The position numbers and the translations under genes are program-made. A stretch of DNA of 64,000 bases from assembly GCA_045542735.1 (NCBI GenBank), contig JAZQLQ010000026.1, positions 372,001 to 436,000 of the forward strand. The letters run 5' to 3'. The notes under the pieces were generated by a model, which ran no database searches, was not told the origin of the DNA, and saw only the letters and a program-made list of their open reading frames with translations. Source of the DNA: UBA2882 sp045542735 (lineage in GTDB: Bacteria; Bacillota; Clostridia; Lachnospirales; Lachnospiraceae). Below, one piece after another: positions 1 to 9,218 of the stretch (its first letter is position 1; each line of letters opens with the position of its first letter).

Positions 1-514
1 CATTGAGGTGAATGGTGTTAATGTAGGCAAATTGAGACATCGGAAGATTCCCAAATTCAGAAGAAATATCGGAGTTGTATTTCAGGATTTCCGTTTGTTG
101 AAGGACCGCAATGTATACGAAAACGTGGCATTTGCACAGAGAGTTGTACAAGTACCCAACAAAGAGATTAAAAAGAACGTACCGTCCATTCTGTCTATTG
201 TAGGATTGGCAGGTAAGTACAAGGCCAAACCCAAGCAGTTATCCGGTGGTGAGCAGCAGCGTGTAGCTTTGGCAAGAGCCCTTGTTAACAATCCGCCTAT
301 TTTATTGGCAGATGAGCCTACCGGTAACTTGGATCCCAAAAACTCTTGGGAAATTATGAAACTGTTGGAAGAAATCAACGAGAAGGGTACAACGGTATTG
401 GTGGTTACCCACAATCGTGAGATAGTAAACGAGATGAAAAAACGAGTTGTGACGATGAATAAGGGTGTTATCGTCAGCGACCAGAAAGAAGGCTCTTACA
501 TCGATGAGATTTAG
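1..514 (+). CDS. ftsE: Cell-division ABC transporter ATPase FtsE (5' end missing)
   Basis: ATP-binding subunit of the FtsEX complex, which sits at the division site on the inner membrane face and drives peptidoglycan hydrolases outside. The frame is open to the left edge, so the Walker A loop lies outside the window. Visible are the Q-loop region (VVFQDFRLL), the ABC signature LSGGEQQRVALARAL, Walker B ILLADEPTGNLD and the switch histidine in VVTHN, all typical of FtsE. The stop lies 11 bases inside the start of ftsX, which is the usual coupled arrangement. Identity is firm; only the N-terminus is unknown. Confidence 0.95.
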   Translation, partial: IEVNGVNVGKLRHRKIPKFRRNIGVVFQDFRLLKDRNVYENVAFAQRVVQVPNKEIKKNVPSILSIVGLAGKYKAKPKQLSGGEQQRVALARALVNNPPILLADEPTGNLDPKNSWEIMKLLEEINEKGTTVLVVTHNREIVNEMKKRVVTMNKGVIVSDQKEGSYIDEI

Positions 515-1400
515 TACATTTATTTATACATTAAAACAGGGCGTTGTAAATATTTTCCGCAATAAATGGTATTCCCTTGCCTCCATTGCTACCATTGGTG
601 CGTGTCTGTTTATGTTTGGTCTGTTTTATTCCATTGTTGCCAATTTCCAGCATATCGTGAAAGAGGCACAGGAAGGTGTTGCTGTTACCGTCTTCTTTGA
701 TGAGGATATCAGTGAAGAACGGATTGCAGAAATCGGAGCTTTGATTGAAGCACGTACGGAAGTAAAGAGAACCAACTACATATCTGCTGATGCAGCATGG
801 GAAAGTTTTAAACAGGAATATTTGGGAGAATATGCCGATGGATTTACAGAAAATCCTTTGCAGGATTCTGCCAACTACGAGATATACCTGAATGATGTTT
901 CCCAACAGGCTTCCCTGGTTGCTTATTTGGAGACTGTGGAAGGTATCCGTATGATTAACAAATCCGAGATTACTGCCAATACCTTAGCAGGCATTAATAA
1001 GTTGGTAGGTTATGTAGCACTTGGTATTATTGCCATCCTCTTGGCAGTATCCGTGTTCTTGATTTCCAATACGGTTACCATTGGTATTTCTGTCCGTAAA
1101 GAAGAGATTAATATTATGAAATATATTGGTGCAACGGACTTTTTCGTTCGTTTCCCCTTTGTGATAGAGGGTATGTTGATCGGAGCGGTAGGATCTTTGC
1201 TACCGTTAGCGGTTGTATATCTGGTATACAATAGTGTAATAGAGTTTGTATTAAACAAATTTACGGTACTGTCCGGTATTCTCAACTTCCTGTCTGTGGA
1301 AGAAGTATTTAGTACCCTGATACCGGTTTCGCTTGCAATCGGTATTGGTATTGGTTTTATCGGAAGTTTTACAACTGTAAGAAAACATATTCGCGTATAG
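504..1400 (+). CDS. ftsX: Cell-division membrane protein FtsX
   Basis: Membrane partner of FtsE; in Firmicutes it passes ATP-driven movement to an external coiled-coil hydrolase. The protein is about 298 residues with one membrane segment near residues 22-45, a large outside loop, and three more segments in the C-terminal third, which is FtsX topology. I start it at the ATG at 504 (MRFSTFIYTLKQG) because AAAGAAGG lies just upstream and the N-terminus then matches the family; an upstream in-frame ATG at 465 would add 13 residues of ftsE overlap. It is followed 15 bases later by the M23 gene, a likely working partner. Confidence 0.95.
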   Translation: MRFSTFIYTLKQGVVNIFRNKWYSLASIATIGACLFMFGLFYSIVANFQHIVKEAQEGVAVTVFFDEDISEERIAEIGALIEARTEVKRTNYISADAAWESFKQEYLGEYADGFTENPLQDSANYEIYLNDVSQQASLVAYLETVEGIRMINKSEITANTLAGINKLVGYVALGIIAILLAVSVFLISNTVTIGISVRKEEINIMKYIGATDFFVRFPFVIEGMLIGAVGSLLPLAVVYLVYNSVIEFVLNKFTVLSGILNFLSVEEVFSTLIPVSLAIGIGIGFIGSFTTVRKHIRV

Positions 1401-1415
1401 TAAGGAACAGAGTTT

Positions 1416-2669
1416 ATGAGAAAGTATATTAGAGGATTTGCAATATTCATGTGCGTTGCGGTAATGAGCGCCATGGTTCCCACATCTGTGTATGCGACAA
1501 CAGATGATGAATTGAAAGAGCAAAAAGAGGCTATTGACCAGAGCAAGGAAGAACTGGATGGTGCCAAAGAAGAAAAAGAAGCCATGCAGGATACCATTAA
1601 TGGTTTGGAAAATGAAAAAGAAGAACTGGAAGAAGCAAAAGATGATCTCAGTGAATATGTGGTCCAATTAGATGGCCAGTTAAATTCATTACAAGGTAAA
1701 TTGATGGAGCTGGAGATTAAGATTGCAGAAAAGCAGTTGGAAGTGGATCAGATTAATGAACAATTGCGTCTGGCAGAAGAGACAGAAGCCAATCAGTATG
1801 CATCCATGAAGATGCGTATCAAGTTTATGTACGAAAAAGGTGACCAGTCTTATATGTCCATGCTTTTTAGTGCACAGAATTTTTCTGATATGCTCAATAA
1901 AGCGGAGTATGTGGAAGAGATTTCCCGTTATGACAGAGAGATGTTGGTGCAATATCAGCAGACCAAAGAAGCAATTTCTCTTTTGAAGGATCAGCTGGAG
2001 ATAGAAAAAGCAGCCTTGGCAGAGGCGAAGGAAGAGGCCCTGGAGAAAGAGGGCGAAATGGAAGATTTGATTGATGCCAAAAACAATCAGATTTTAGAGT
2101 ATGAAAATGACATTAGTAATAAAGAAAAGGTCATTGCTGAGTATGAGGCAGAGTTGGCGGCGCAAACAGCTACCATTGCAGCATTGGAGCAGCAGATTGC
2201 AGCAGCTGAAGCAGATTTAAGGGAAAAGGACGTATCCGGTAACTACATTGATCCCTTACCTTCCGCACCTACTTATGGTGGCGGAGGCTTTTGTTGGCCG
2301 GCACCTTCCTATACCCGTATTTCGTCTGAATTCGGTTATCGTATTCATCCGATTTTAAATGTACAGCAATACCATAGCGGTTTGGATATGGCAGCACCTG
2401 GAGGAAGTCCGATTTTGGCGGCAACCGATGGTGTGGTCGTGGCATCAGCTTATAATGGTACCATGGGTAATTATGTAATGATTAATCATGGAAATGGTTT
2501 GTATACGGTTTACATGCATGCATCGGCACTGTATGTATCGGCAGGTCAGACTGTATCCAAAGGACAACAGATTGCTGCAGTCGGCACTACCGGCAGATCA
2601 ACCGGTAATCATTTACACTTCTCGGTTCGTTTGAACGGAAGCTATGTAAATCCTTGGAATTATTTATAG
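1416..2669 (+). CDS. Secreted coiled-coil M23 peptidoglycan hydrolase (PcsB/EnvC-like)
   Basis: A 417-residue exported protein with a signal peptide (residues 1-27, ending near TSVYA), a long Glu/Lys-rich coiled coil (about 30-275), a short linker and a C-terminal LytM/M23 domain. The zinc motif residues are present: H320 and D324 in HSGLD, and H399/H401 in HLHF, so the domain looks catalytically intact. Coiled coil plus lytic domain directly downstream of ftsEX is the arrangement of hydrolases controlled by FtsEX (PcsB, CwlO, EnvC). I infer that it cuts peptide cross-links at the septum under FtsEX control. M23 with intact metal ligands separates it from PcsB, which has a CHAP domain. Confidence 0.9.
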   Translation: MRKYIRGFAIFMCVAVMSAMVPTSVYATTDDELKEQKEAIDQSKEELDGAKEEKEAMQDTINGLENEKEELEEAKDDLSEYVVQLDGQLNSLQGKLMELEIKIAEKQLEVDQINEQLRLAEETEANQYASMKMRIKFMYEKGDQSYMSMLFSAQNFSDMLNKAEYVEEISRYDREMLVQYQQTKEAISLLKDQLEIEKAALAEAKEEALEKEGEMEDLIDAKNNQILEYENDISNKEKVIAEYEAELAAQTATIAALEQQIAAAEADLREKDVSGNYIDPLPSAPTYGGGGFCWPAPSYTRISSEFGYRIHPILNVQQYHSGLDMAAPGGSPILAATDGVVVASAYNGTMGNYVMINHGNGLYTVYMHASALYVSAGQTVSKGQQIAAVGTTGRSTGNHLHFSVRLNGSYVNPWNYL

Positions 2670-2685
2670 TTAGAAGGTAATAATA

Positions 2686-3936
2686 TTGGAAGAATATCAA
2701 GCTGTTCAACAGAACAAAACAGAAAAGAAAAGTGTCATCAAAAGTGTAGTGCTTTTTTGCGGCGGTATTTTATTGGGGGCATTGGTAGTAAGCATTATCT
2801 TTGCCGTTATGATTTATCGTAGTACCCCGGCATCCATGACAGCATCCGGGGAAGAAGACAGCGTGCTGGATGATGAAGTGATTCACAAATTGATGTTGTT
2901 AGAGGATGGGATTGATGAGTACTATCTGGGCGATGTGGATGAAGATGCATTGGAAGATAGTTTGTATCACGGTCTGATAGAAGGCTTGGATGATCCTTAC
3001 TCTACCTATTACTCTGAAGAAGAATTGGAAGAGGTTATGGAGTCCGCAGAGGGCATTTATTATGGAATCGGTGCTTATATCGGTCTGGATACTGCCAGTG
3101 GATATTGTAAGATTACCAAGGTCATGGAAGGGACTCCGGCCATGGAGGCAGGGCTTCAGGCAGAGGATATTATTGTAGAAGTTGATGGCGAAGATATGTG
3201 GGGCATCACCACATCGGAGATTGTGACTTATATCAAAGGTCCCGAGCATACCACTGTGGATTTGACCATATACCGTGATGGCGAGTTGGATTACCTGGAG
3301 ATTACGGTGGAACGACGTAAGATTGAGACACCTACCATTGTCTATGAAATGGATGAAAATAAGATTGCCACCATTCAGATTACTGAATTTGATGAAATCA
3401 CTACAGAGCAGTTTATTGAGAGCATGGAGCAGGCAGAAAAAGCCGGCATGAAGGCTTTGGTTATAGACTTGAGGGATAATCCGGGTGGTAGCCTTAAGAC
3501 GGTAGTAGATATTGCCAATGAGTTATTACCGGAAGGATTGGTAGTTTATACTGAGGATAAAGAAGGTAACCGCCAAGAATATAAGTGCAAAGGCAAGAAC
3601 GAAATTCAAGTACCGGTAGTTGTATTGGTAAATGGTAACAGTGCCAGCGCATCTGAGATTTTGGCAGGTGCCATTCAGGATTATAAAAAGGGAACAATTT
3701 TGGGAACCACTACTTTTGGAAAAGGTATTGTGCAGAAAATATTCCCCATGTCGGATGGATCGGCATTAAAATTAACAATCAGTCATTATTACACACCGGC
3801 AGGAAATGATATTCACGGTGTGGGAATTGTTCCGGATGAAGAATTGGAATTGGATGCGGAGAAGTATCTGGAGGATGGTACCGATAACCAGATGGACCGT
3901 GCCAAGGAAATCTTATTGGAACAGATTGGAGAATAG
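2686..3936 (+). CDS. S41 C-terminal processing peptidase with PDZ domain
   Basis: Membrane-anchored serine protease of the CtpA/CtpB type, 416 residues. It starts at TTG 2686, with AGAAGG eight bases upstream. An N-terminal anchor (about residues 21-45) is followed by a PDZ domain (about 120-200, with the carboxylate-binding IGAYIG stretch) and the S41 core. The catalytic Ser/Lys dyad can be read as the NSASASE motif (318-324) and K346 in FGKG. The gene follows the M23 hydrolase by 16 bases, so it may process or remove that hydrolase or other wall proteins; that link is inference from position. Confidence 0.92.
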   Translation: MEEYQAVQQNKTEKKSVIKSVVLFCGGILLGALVVSIIFAVMIYRSTPASMTASGEEDSVLDDEVIHKLMLLEDGIDEYYLGDVDEDALEDSLYHGLIEGLDDPYSTYYSEEELEEVMESAEGIYYGIGAYIGLDTASGYCKITKVMEGTPAMEAGLQAEDIIVEVDGEDMWGITTSEIVTYIKGPEHTTVDLTIYRDGELDYLEITVERRKIETPTIVYEMDENKIATIQITEFDEITTEQFIESMEQAEKAGMKALVIDLRDNPGGSLKTVVDIANELLPEGLVVYTEDKEGNRQEYKCKGKNEIQVPVVVLVNGNSASASEILAGAIQDYKKGTILGTTTFGKGIVQKIFPMSDGSALKLTISHYYTPAGNDIHGVGIVPDEELELDAEKYLEDGTDNQMDRAKEILLEQIGE

Positions 3937-3941
3937 CATAT

Positions 3942-4829
3942 ATGGACAAAAAACAGGCCTATCTGATAACTGCATACAAGGATTTTGCGGCAGTTTATGA
4001 GCTGGCCTCTTTTTTGTGTGAGTATGATAAGGTATACATTCATATAGATCAAAAAAGTAAAGAAATTGGGCCGGATGAGATTGGCAGATTAAATGCCCTG
4101 CCAAATTGTGAAGCTTATTCGGAATACTCCATTGCCTGGGGCGGATATACCCATGTACAGGCGATTCTCAGTTTGATGAAGCGTGCAGCGGCAGATGAAG
4201 AAGTAGTTTATATGCATTTGCTGACCGGAGAGGATTTTTTATTGCGAAGTCCGGAGATGCTACATGAGATTTTTGTTAAAGAGAAGAGTATTTATCTGAG
4301 TTTTATTGAAGAAAAGGATTTTAATGAGGCGGTAAAGAAACGTTACCTCTATTACAATCTGTTTCAAAATAAAAATGTAAAAAATCCCATTCTTTGGCAG
4401 TTGCAAAATCTAACCGTCAATATACAAAAATGGTGTGGTGTATGCAGAAAGTCGCTGGGAGAGTTTACTACCATCTATAAAGGCCTGGTCTACATATCCA
4501 TGCCGGTAGAGGCGGCTATAGATATTTTGGCTTATGTGGAAAGTCATCCGGAATATGAAAAGGATATGTATCGTTGCCAGATTCCGGAGGAATTCTTTTT
4601 CCATACCCTGTTGTTGAATGAGACGTTTTGCGGTGGCAAATGGAAAGAGCGGATTACCGATAAGGAGCTCCGCTATATGAACTGGGAGCGGGGAGACGGC
4701 GGAAGTCCGGTTTATCTGGAGGATGCAGATTATGAGCAAATGGCAGATTTTGAAGGTTGCTTTGCACGAAAGTTCCATGGGAAAGAATCTGCGGGATTAA
4801 AACAAAAAATCAAAGATAATTTATGGTGA
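3942..4829 (+). CDS. Core-2/I-branching-type glycosyltransferase (GT14-like)
   Basis: A 295-residue protein resembling the bacterial branch of beta-1,6-N-acetylglucosaminyltransferases (core-2/I-branching family). Supporting stretches are the opening AYLITAYKDF, KVYIHIDQKS, the SIAWGGYTHVQA segment and YMHLLTGEDFLL, which occur in this order in the family. There is no signal peptide or membrane segment, so it acts in the cytoplasm, perhaps on a surface polysaccharide precursor. The start is only five bases after the protease stop, so the two are probably co-transcribed. The gene ends one base before the convergent AraC gene. The acceptor and sugar donor cannot be told from sequence. Confidence 0.8.
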   Translation: MDKKQAYLITAYKDFAAVYELASFLCEYDKVYIHIDQKSKEIGPDEIGRLNALPNCEAYSEYSIAWGGYTHVQAILSLMKRAAADEEVVYMHLLTGEDFLLRSPEMLHEIFVKEKSIYLSFIEEKDFNEAVKKRYLYYNLFQNKNVKNPILWQLQNLTVNIQKWCGVCRKSLGEFTTIYKGLVYISMPVEAAIDILAYVESHPEYEKDMYRCQIPEEFFFHTLLLNETFCGGKWKERITDKELRYMNWERGDGGSPVYLEDADYEQMADFEGCFARKFHGKESAGLKQKIKDNLW

Positions 4830-4830
4830 T

Positions 4831-5706
4831 TTAGGGAAGAATATGCATATGCAATTCCTTGTATTCCTTGGGAGAAAGTCCAAACTCTTTTTTGAATGCC
4901 CGATAAAAGGCGGAATAATCCTTGAATCCATATAAAGAGAAGGTATTGCTGATGTTGCTATCGCTTAATAAGGCGTCGCGACACATGGCAAGCCTTTTTT
5001 TTGTTATATATTGGTGGACGGATACACCCAGATTTTCTTTGAAAATATGGGAAATATGATATTTACTGACATAGAAAACCCGTGCCAGATGATCCAGTGA
5101 TAGTTCATCTGTCAAATGGTTCTCGATATAAATCATCAAATGTTCATACAAATCATGTTCTTTGTGAAATGTCGTGGGATGTTTGGTTTCATAGGCAAGC
5201 CGGTTCATATGCAAAATTAATCCGTTAATACCAAGATAAATGGCACTGGTGCGTCCGAAGCGATCGGATTGCAGTTCTTCAATCAGATAAAACAGACGTG
5301 TTTGCAGGGAATTGGCGGTGGTCAGGTCGTTATGATAAATATACTTGTGATGTTGCAATGCCTCTGTAATGATAAAGGAATAATCGTCGGTTTCTTTGGC
5401 GATAGATTCAAAATAAGCTTTACTGACCCAAAAGACAAAACGACGGTAAGGGACTTTTTCGTCATGGTTTATAAGGTAGTGTGAAATATGAGGCGGAACA
5501 ACGATTAGATCACCGGAATGCAATGTATAGGAAGTTTTATCAATGTTCATACTGATATTGCCTTCCAGAAACAGATAAAATTCATAATAATCATGTGCGT
5601 GCTTTTGTACACCGGACAGATTGGTATCATTATAATAAAATACTTCAAAATTGTCCGAAATCATATGTTGACGATGGCTAAATTCAGATTGGTAGTCACG
5701 TTTCAT
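4831..5706 (-). CDS. AraC-family regulator, probable controller of the hexuronate operon
   Basis: A 291-residue regulator with an N-terminal cupin sensor (HAHDYYEFYLF, then SGDLIVVPPHISH) and a C-terminal double helix-turn-helix (ELSLDHLARVFYVSKYHISHIF and the GFKDYSAFYRAFKKEFG signature). I take the ATG at 5706: AAGGGGGA on the minus strand lies six bases before it, whereas the in-frame TTG at 5712 would sit on top of that site. It is divergent from uxuA, with 148 bases between the starts, so it most likely senses a uronate or glycoside and activates the uxuA promoter, whose -35 box is poor. The ligand is unknown. Confidence 0.9.
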   Translation of the reverse strand: MKRDYQSEFSHRQHMISDNFEVFYYNDTNLSGVQKHAHDYYEFYLFLEGNISMNIDKTSYTLHSGDLIVVPPHISHYLINHDEKVPYRRFVFWVSKAYFESIAKETDDYSFIITEALQHHKYIYHNDLTTANSLQTRLFYLIEELQSDRFGRTSAIYLGINGLILHMNRLAYETKHPTTFHKEHDLYEHLMIYIENHLTDELSLDHLARVFYVSKYHISHIFKENLGVSVHQYITKKRLAMCRDALLSDSNISNTFSLYGFKDYSAFYRAFKKEFGLSPKEYKELHMHILP

Positions 5707-5802
5707 ATACAATCCCCCTTACTTAAACAAGAATAGCATGAAACCGCAACTTTTGCAATGTATACAACAACATCATCAATATCCGATTTCACGTATATAA
5801 GA

Positions 5803-5808
5803 TATAAT
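5803..5808 (+). promoter_or_regulatory. Putative -10 box of the uxuA operon
   Basis: A perfect TATAAT at 5803-5808. The hexamer 17 bases upstream (5780-5785, TATCCG) is a poor -35, which fits a promoter needing an activator such as the divergent AraC protein. The box overlaps an in-frame ATG at 5807, which argues for the downstream uxuA start at 5855. Confidence 0.55.
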
Positions 5809-5854
5809 GAAAACAGTAGGGAAAATTCGCAACGAGAAGGAGGAATTTTGCGAT

Positions 5855-6922
5855 ATGGAAATGACATTAAGATGGTATGGTTCAAAATTTGATACGGTTA
5901 CTTTAAAACAGATCAGACAGATTCCCGGTGTAACGGGAGTTATCACAACTTTATATGATACAGAGCCCGGTGAGGTTTGGAGCAGAGAACGTATTCGTGC
6001 CATGAAGGACGAAGTGGCAGCGGCAGGGCTTCACATTGCAGGTATTGAAAGTGTAAACATTCACGATGCAATCAAAACAGGAGCACCGGAAAGAGACCAA
6101 TATATTGCAAATTATATCGAGACTTTGGAGAATTTGGGACAAGAAGATATCCACTTGGTATGCTACAATTTCATGCCGGTGTTTGACTGGACAAGAACTG
6201 AGCTTGCCAGAATGCGTCCCGATGGTTCTACGGTACTTGCCTATACACAGGAAGCGGTAGACAACTTAGATCCTGAAAAAATGTTTGATTCCATTGCCGG
6301 TGATATGAATGGTACCATTATGCCGGGCTGGGAACCTGAACGTATGGCAAAGGTAAAAGAGCTTTTTGCAATGTACAAAGAAATTGATGATGAAAAGCTT
6401 TTTGAAAATTTAAAATATTTCTTGGAAAAAATTATGCCTGTATGTGACAAATACGATATCAATATGGCGATTCATCCTGATGATCCTGCGTGGAGTGTTT
6501 TCGGACTTCCCCGTATCATCATCAACAAGAAAAACATTCTCCGCATGATGGAGATGGTGGATAATCCCCATAACGGTGTGACTTTCTGTTCCGGTTCTTA
6601 CGGAACCAATTTAGAGAATGATCTGCCTGATATGATCCGTTCCTTAAAAGGCAGAATCCATTTTGCGCATGTACGCAACCTGAAATTCAACACACCCACC
6701 GACTTTGAAGAGGCAGCACACCTTTCCTCTGACGGAACCTTTGATATGTATGAGATTATGAAAGCGCTTTACGACATTGGATTTACCGGTCCCATCCGTC
6801 CTGACCACGGACGTATGATTTGGGATGAGGTGGCAATGCCGGGTTATGGACTATATGACCGTGCTCTTGGTGCAACTTACTTAAACGGTTTGTGGGAAGC
6901 CATTGAGAAAGGAGCAAGATAA
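5855..6922 (+). CDS. uxuA: Mannonate dehydratase UxuA
   Basis: Removes water from D-mannonate to give 2-keto-3-deoxygluconate (KDG), a step in hexuronate breakdown. The 355-residue protein has the UxuA opening (MTLRWYG, then QIRQIPGVTGVITTLYD) and the conserved metal-site stretches MAIHPDDPAWSVFGLPRI, VTFCSGSYG, IHFAHVRN and PIRPDHGRM. The start at 5855 is chosen because AAGGAGG at 5838-5844 is well spaced; the ATG at 5807 lies in the -10 box. It is the first gene of the operon, and uxuB follows after two bases. Confidence 0.95.
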   Translation: MEMTLRWYGSKFDTVTLKQIRQIPGVTGVITTLYDTEPGEVWSRERIRAMKDEVAAAGLHIAGIESVNIHDAIKTGAPERDQYIANYIETLENLGQEDIHLVCYNFMPVFDWTRTELARMRPDGSTVLAYTQEAVDNLDPEKMFDSIAGDMNGTIMPGWEPERMAKVKELFAMYKEIDDEKLFENLKYFLEKIMPVCDKYDINMAIHPDDPAWSVFGLPRIIINKKNILRMMEMVDNPHNGVTFCSGSYGTNLENDLPDMIRSLKGRIHFAHVRNLKFNTPTDFEEAAHLSSDGTFDMYEIMKALYDIGFTGPIRPDHGRMIWDEVAMPGYGLYDRALGATYLNGLWEAIEKGAR

Positions 6923-6924
6923 GG

Positions 6925-8538
6925 ATGAGATTAAATGAACTTGGACTTTCTGATAGAAAACAATGGGAGGATAAGGGATATTCCCTTCCTCAGTTTGACC
7001 GTGAAGCAGTAACAAAAGCTACCAAAGAAAATCCTTTTTGGATTCATTTTGGAGCAGGCAATATTTTCCGTGCATTCCAGGCAAATGTGGTACAGAATCT
7101 GTTAAATGAAGGTGTGCTTGACAGAGGTCTTGTGGTAGCAGAAGGTTTTGACTATGAAATAGTAGAAAAGATGAACCGTCCCCATGATGACTATGGTATC
7201 CTGGTTACCTTAAAAGCAAACGGCAGTGTGGAAAAAACAGTTGTGGGCAGTGTGGTGGAATCCCGTATCCTGGATTCTGAAAACGAAGCAGAATACAATC
7301 GCTTAAAAGAGATTTTTGCAAAAGATTCCCTGCAGATGGTATCCTTTACCATTACAGAGAAGGGATATAGTCTGGTAAACGGAAAGGGTGAAATGCTTCC
7401 TGCTGTAAGGGAAGATTTTGCCAATGGACCGCAAAAGCCTGCAAGCTATATCGGTAAAGTGGCATCTTTATTGTATGCGCGTTACCAGGCAGGTCAGAAA
7501 CCGGTTGCCATGGTAAGTATGGACAACTGTTCCCACAATGGAGATAAATTGTATGCTGCCATCCGTGCATTTGCAAAGGCTTGGACAGAGAACGGTCTGG
7601 CAGATGTGGGTTTTATGGCATATGTAGATAACAAAGAGAAGGTGTCCTTCCCCTGGTCTATGATTGATAAGATTACCCCCAGACCGGATGCTTCCGTAGA
7701 GGCGATTTTAAAAGAAGACGGCATTGAGGAATTAGAGCCTGTCATTACTTCCAAAAACACCTATGTAGCGCCTTTTGTAAACGCAGAAGAATGTGAGTAT
7801 CTGGTTATTGAAGATGCTTTTCCCAATGGCAGACCGGAGCTCGAAAAAGGCGGTCTGATGTTTACCACAAGGGAAACCGTGGATAAAGTAGAAAAAATGA
7901 AGGTTTGTACTTGTTTAAATCCTCTTCATACTACACTTGCCGTATATGGATGTATCTTGGGCTATGAAAAGATATCCGAAGAGATGAAGGATGAAGAACT
8001 TCGCAAGCTGGTGGAAATCATTGGTTATGAAGAAGGATTACCGGTAGTTGTCAATCCCGGTGTATTGGACCCTAAGGAATTTATTGATACGGTACTGAAT
8101 GTGCGTATCCCCAATCCTTTTATGCCGGATACGCCACAGCGTATTGCTACCGATACATCCCAGAAACTGGCAATCCGTTTTGGCGAGACTATTAAAGCAT
8201 ATGCGGCAAGTGACAAGCTGGATGTGGCAGATTTGAAACGTATTCCTCTTGTCTTTGCAGGATGGCTCAGATATCTGATGGCAGTGGATGATGAGGGAAA
8301 TGTTTTTGAACTTAGTCCCGATCCGCTGTTGGATACGGTTTGTCCCGTTGTGGCAGATATTAAATTGGGTGAAACGATAAATGTAGAAGAAATTTTACAG
8401 CCGATTTTAACAAAAACAGAGATTTTTGGTGTAAACTTATATGAAGTAGGCATGGCACAAACTGTATGTGACTACTTCCGCGAACTGATTGCCGGACCCG
8501 GCGCAGTGCGTGCAACCCTTAAAAGGTATGTGGGTTAG
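6925..8538 (+). CDS. uxuB: Fructuronate reductase (mannitol dehydrogenase family)
   Basis: NAD-dependent reduction of D-fructuronate to D-mannonate, the substrate of the neighbouring UxuA. The protein is 537 residues, the length of the long-chain polyol dehydrogenase family. It has the family's N-terminal nucleotide-binding stretch (HFGAGNIFRAFQANVV), MVSMDNCSHNG, VSFPWSMIDKITPRP and the VCTCLNPLHTTLAV active-site region. Family members acting on mannitol, tagaturonate and fructuronate look alike. I choose fructuronate because uxuA, uxaC, kdgK and eda lie in the same operon and uxaA/uxaB are absent from it. Confidence 0.88.
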   Translation: MRLNELGLSDRKQWEDKGYSLPQFDREAVTKATKENPFWIHFGAGNIFRAFQANVVQNLLNEGVLDRGLVVAEGFDYEIVEKMNRPHDDYGILVTLKANGSVEKTVVGSVVESRILDSENEAEYNRLKEIFAKDSLQMVSFTITEKGYSLVNGKGEMLPAVREDFANGPQKPASYIGKVASLLYARYQAGQKPVAMVSMDNCSHNGDKLYAAIRAFAKAWTENGLADVGFMAYVDNKEKVSFPWSMIDKITPRPDASVEAILKEDGIEELEPVITSKNTYVAPFVNAEECEYLVIEDAFPNGRPELEKGGLMFTTRETVDKVEKMKVCTCLNPLHTTLAVYGCILGYEKISEEMKDEELRKLVEIIGYEEGLPVVVNPGVLDPKEFIDTVLNVRIPNPFMPDTPQRIATDTSQKLAIRFGETIKAYAASDKLDVADLKRIPLVFAGWLRYLMAVDDEGNVFELSPDPLLDTVCPVVADIKLGETINVEEILQPILTKTEIFGVNLYEVGMAQTVCDYFRELIAGPGAVRATLKRYVG

Positions 8539-8577
8539 ATCGCGGTATCAAATAGGTTGTAAAGAGAGGGATAAGGT

Positions 8578-9216
8578 ATGCATGAAGTATTAAAAAAGAT
8601 TCAGGAGATTGGTATTGTACCCGTAGTGGTATTGGATGATGCAAAGGATGCGGCTCCTCTTGCAAAGGCATTGATGGATGGAGGCCTTCCCTGTGCGGAG
8701 GTAACTTTCCGTACCGATGCGGCTGAGGAATCCATCCGTATTATGAGTGAGCAGTTCCCCGACATGTTGGTAGGGGCAGGAACGGTATTGACTACAGATC
8801 AGGTAGACCGTGCTGTAGCAGCAGGCGCTAAGTTTATCGTAAGCCCCGGTTTAAATCCTCGGATTGTAAAATACTGTGTGGAAAAAGGGATTCTCATTAC
8901 GCCCGGTTGTTCCAATCCCAGCGATGTGGAGCAGGCATTGGAGAACGGTCTGGAAGTTGTGAAATTCTTCCCTGCTGAGGCAGCAGGCGGACTCCCTATG
9001 ATTAAGGCTATGGCAGCTCCTTATGTAGGTGTGAAGTTTATGCCTACCGGTGGCATCAATGCCAAAAACGTCAGAGATTATCTGGCGTACAACCGCATCA
9101 TTGCATGTGGCGGCAGCTGGATGGTAAAAGGTGAGCTGGTTAAAGAAGGCAAATTTGACGAGATTGAGAAATTAACCAGAGAAGCGGTTGAAATTGTAAA
9201 AGAAAGCAGAGCATAA
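8578..9216 (+). CDS. eda: KDPG/KHG aldolase Eda
   Basis: Class I aldolase that splits 2-keto-3-deoxy-6-phosphogluconate into pyruvate and glyceraldehyde-3-phosphate, the exit step of the pathway encoded here. The 212-residue length fits. Key residues are visible: the Schiff-base lysine K129 in VVKFFPAEAAGG, E41 and R45 in CAEVTFRTDAA, the GAGTVLT loop and SPGLNP. The gene lies between uxuB (39-base gap) and uxaC (two-base gap), so it belongs to the same transcript. Confidence 0.95.
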   Translation: MHEVLKKIQEIGIVPVVVLDDAKDAAPLAKALMDGGLPCAEVTFRTDAAEESIRIMSEQFPDMLVGAGTVLTTDQVDRAVAAGAKFIVSPGLNPRIVKYCVEKGILITPGCSNPSDVEQALENGLEVVKFFPAEAAGGLPMIKAMAAPYVGVKFMPTGGINAKNVRDYLAYNRIIACGGSWMVKGELVKEGKFDEIEKLTREAVEIVKESRA

Positions 9217-9218
9217 AT

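Noticed and set aside
531..905. Open frames on the minus strand across ftsX and other genes
   Set aside because: They mirror well-supported genes, have no ribosome sites and carry no family motifs.
5707..5854. Riboswitch before uxuA
   Set aside because: The region is A/T-rich with a -10 box very close to the start; no recognised aptamer fold fits, and an AraC regulator explains control.
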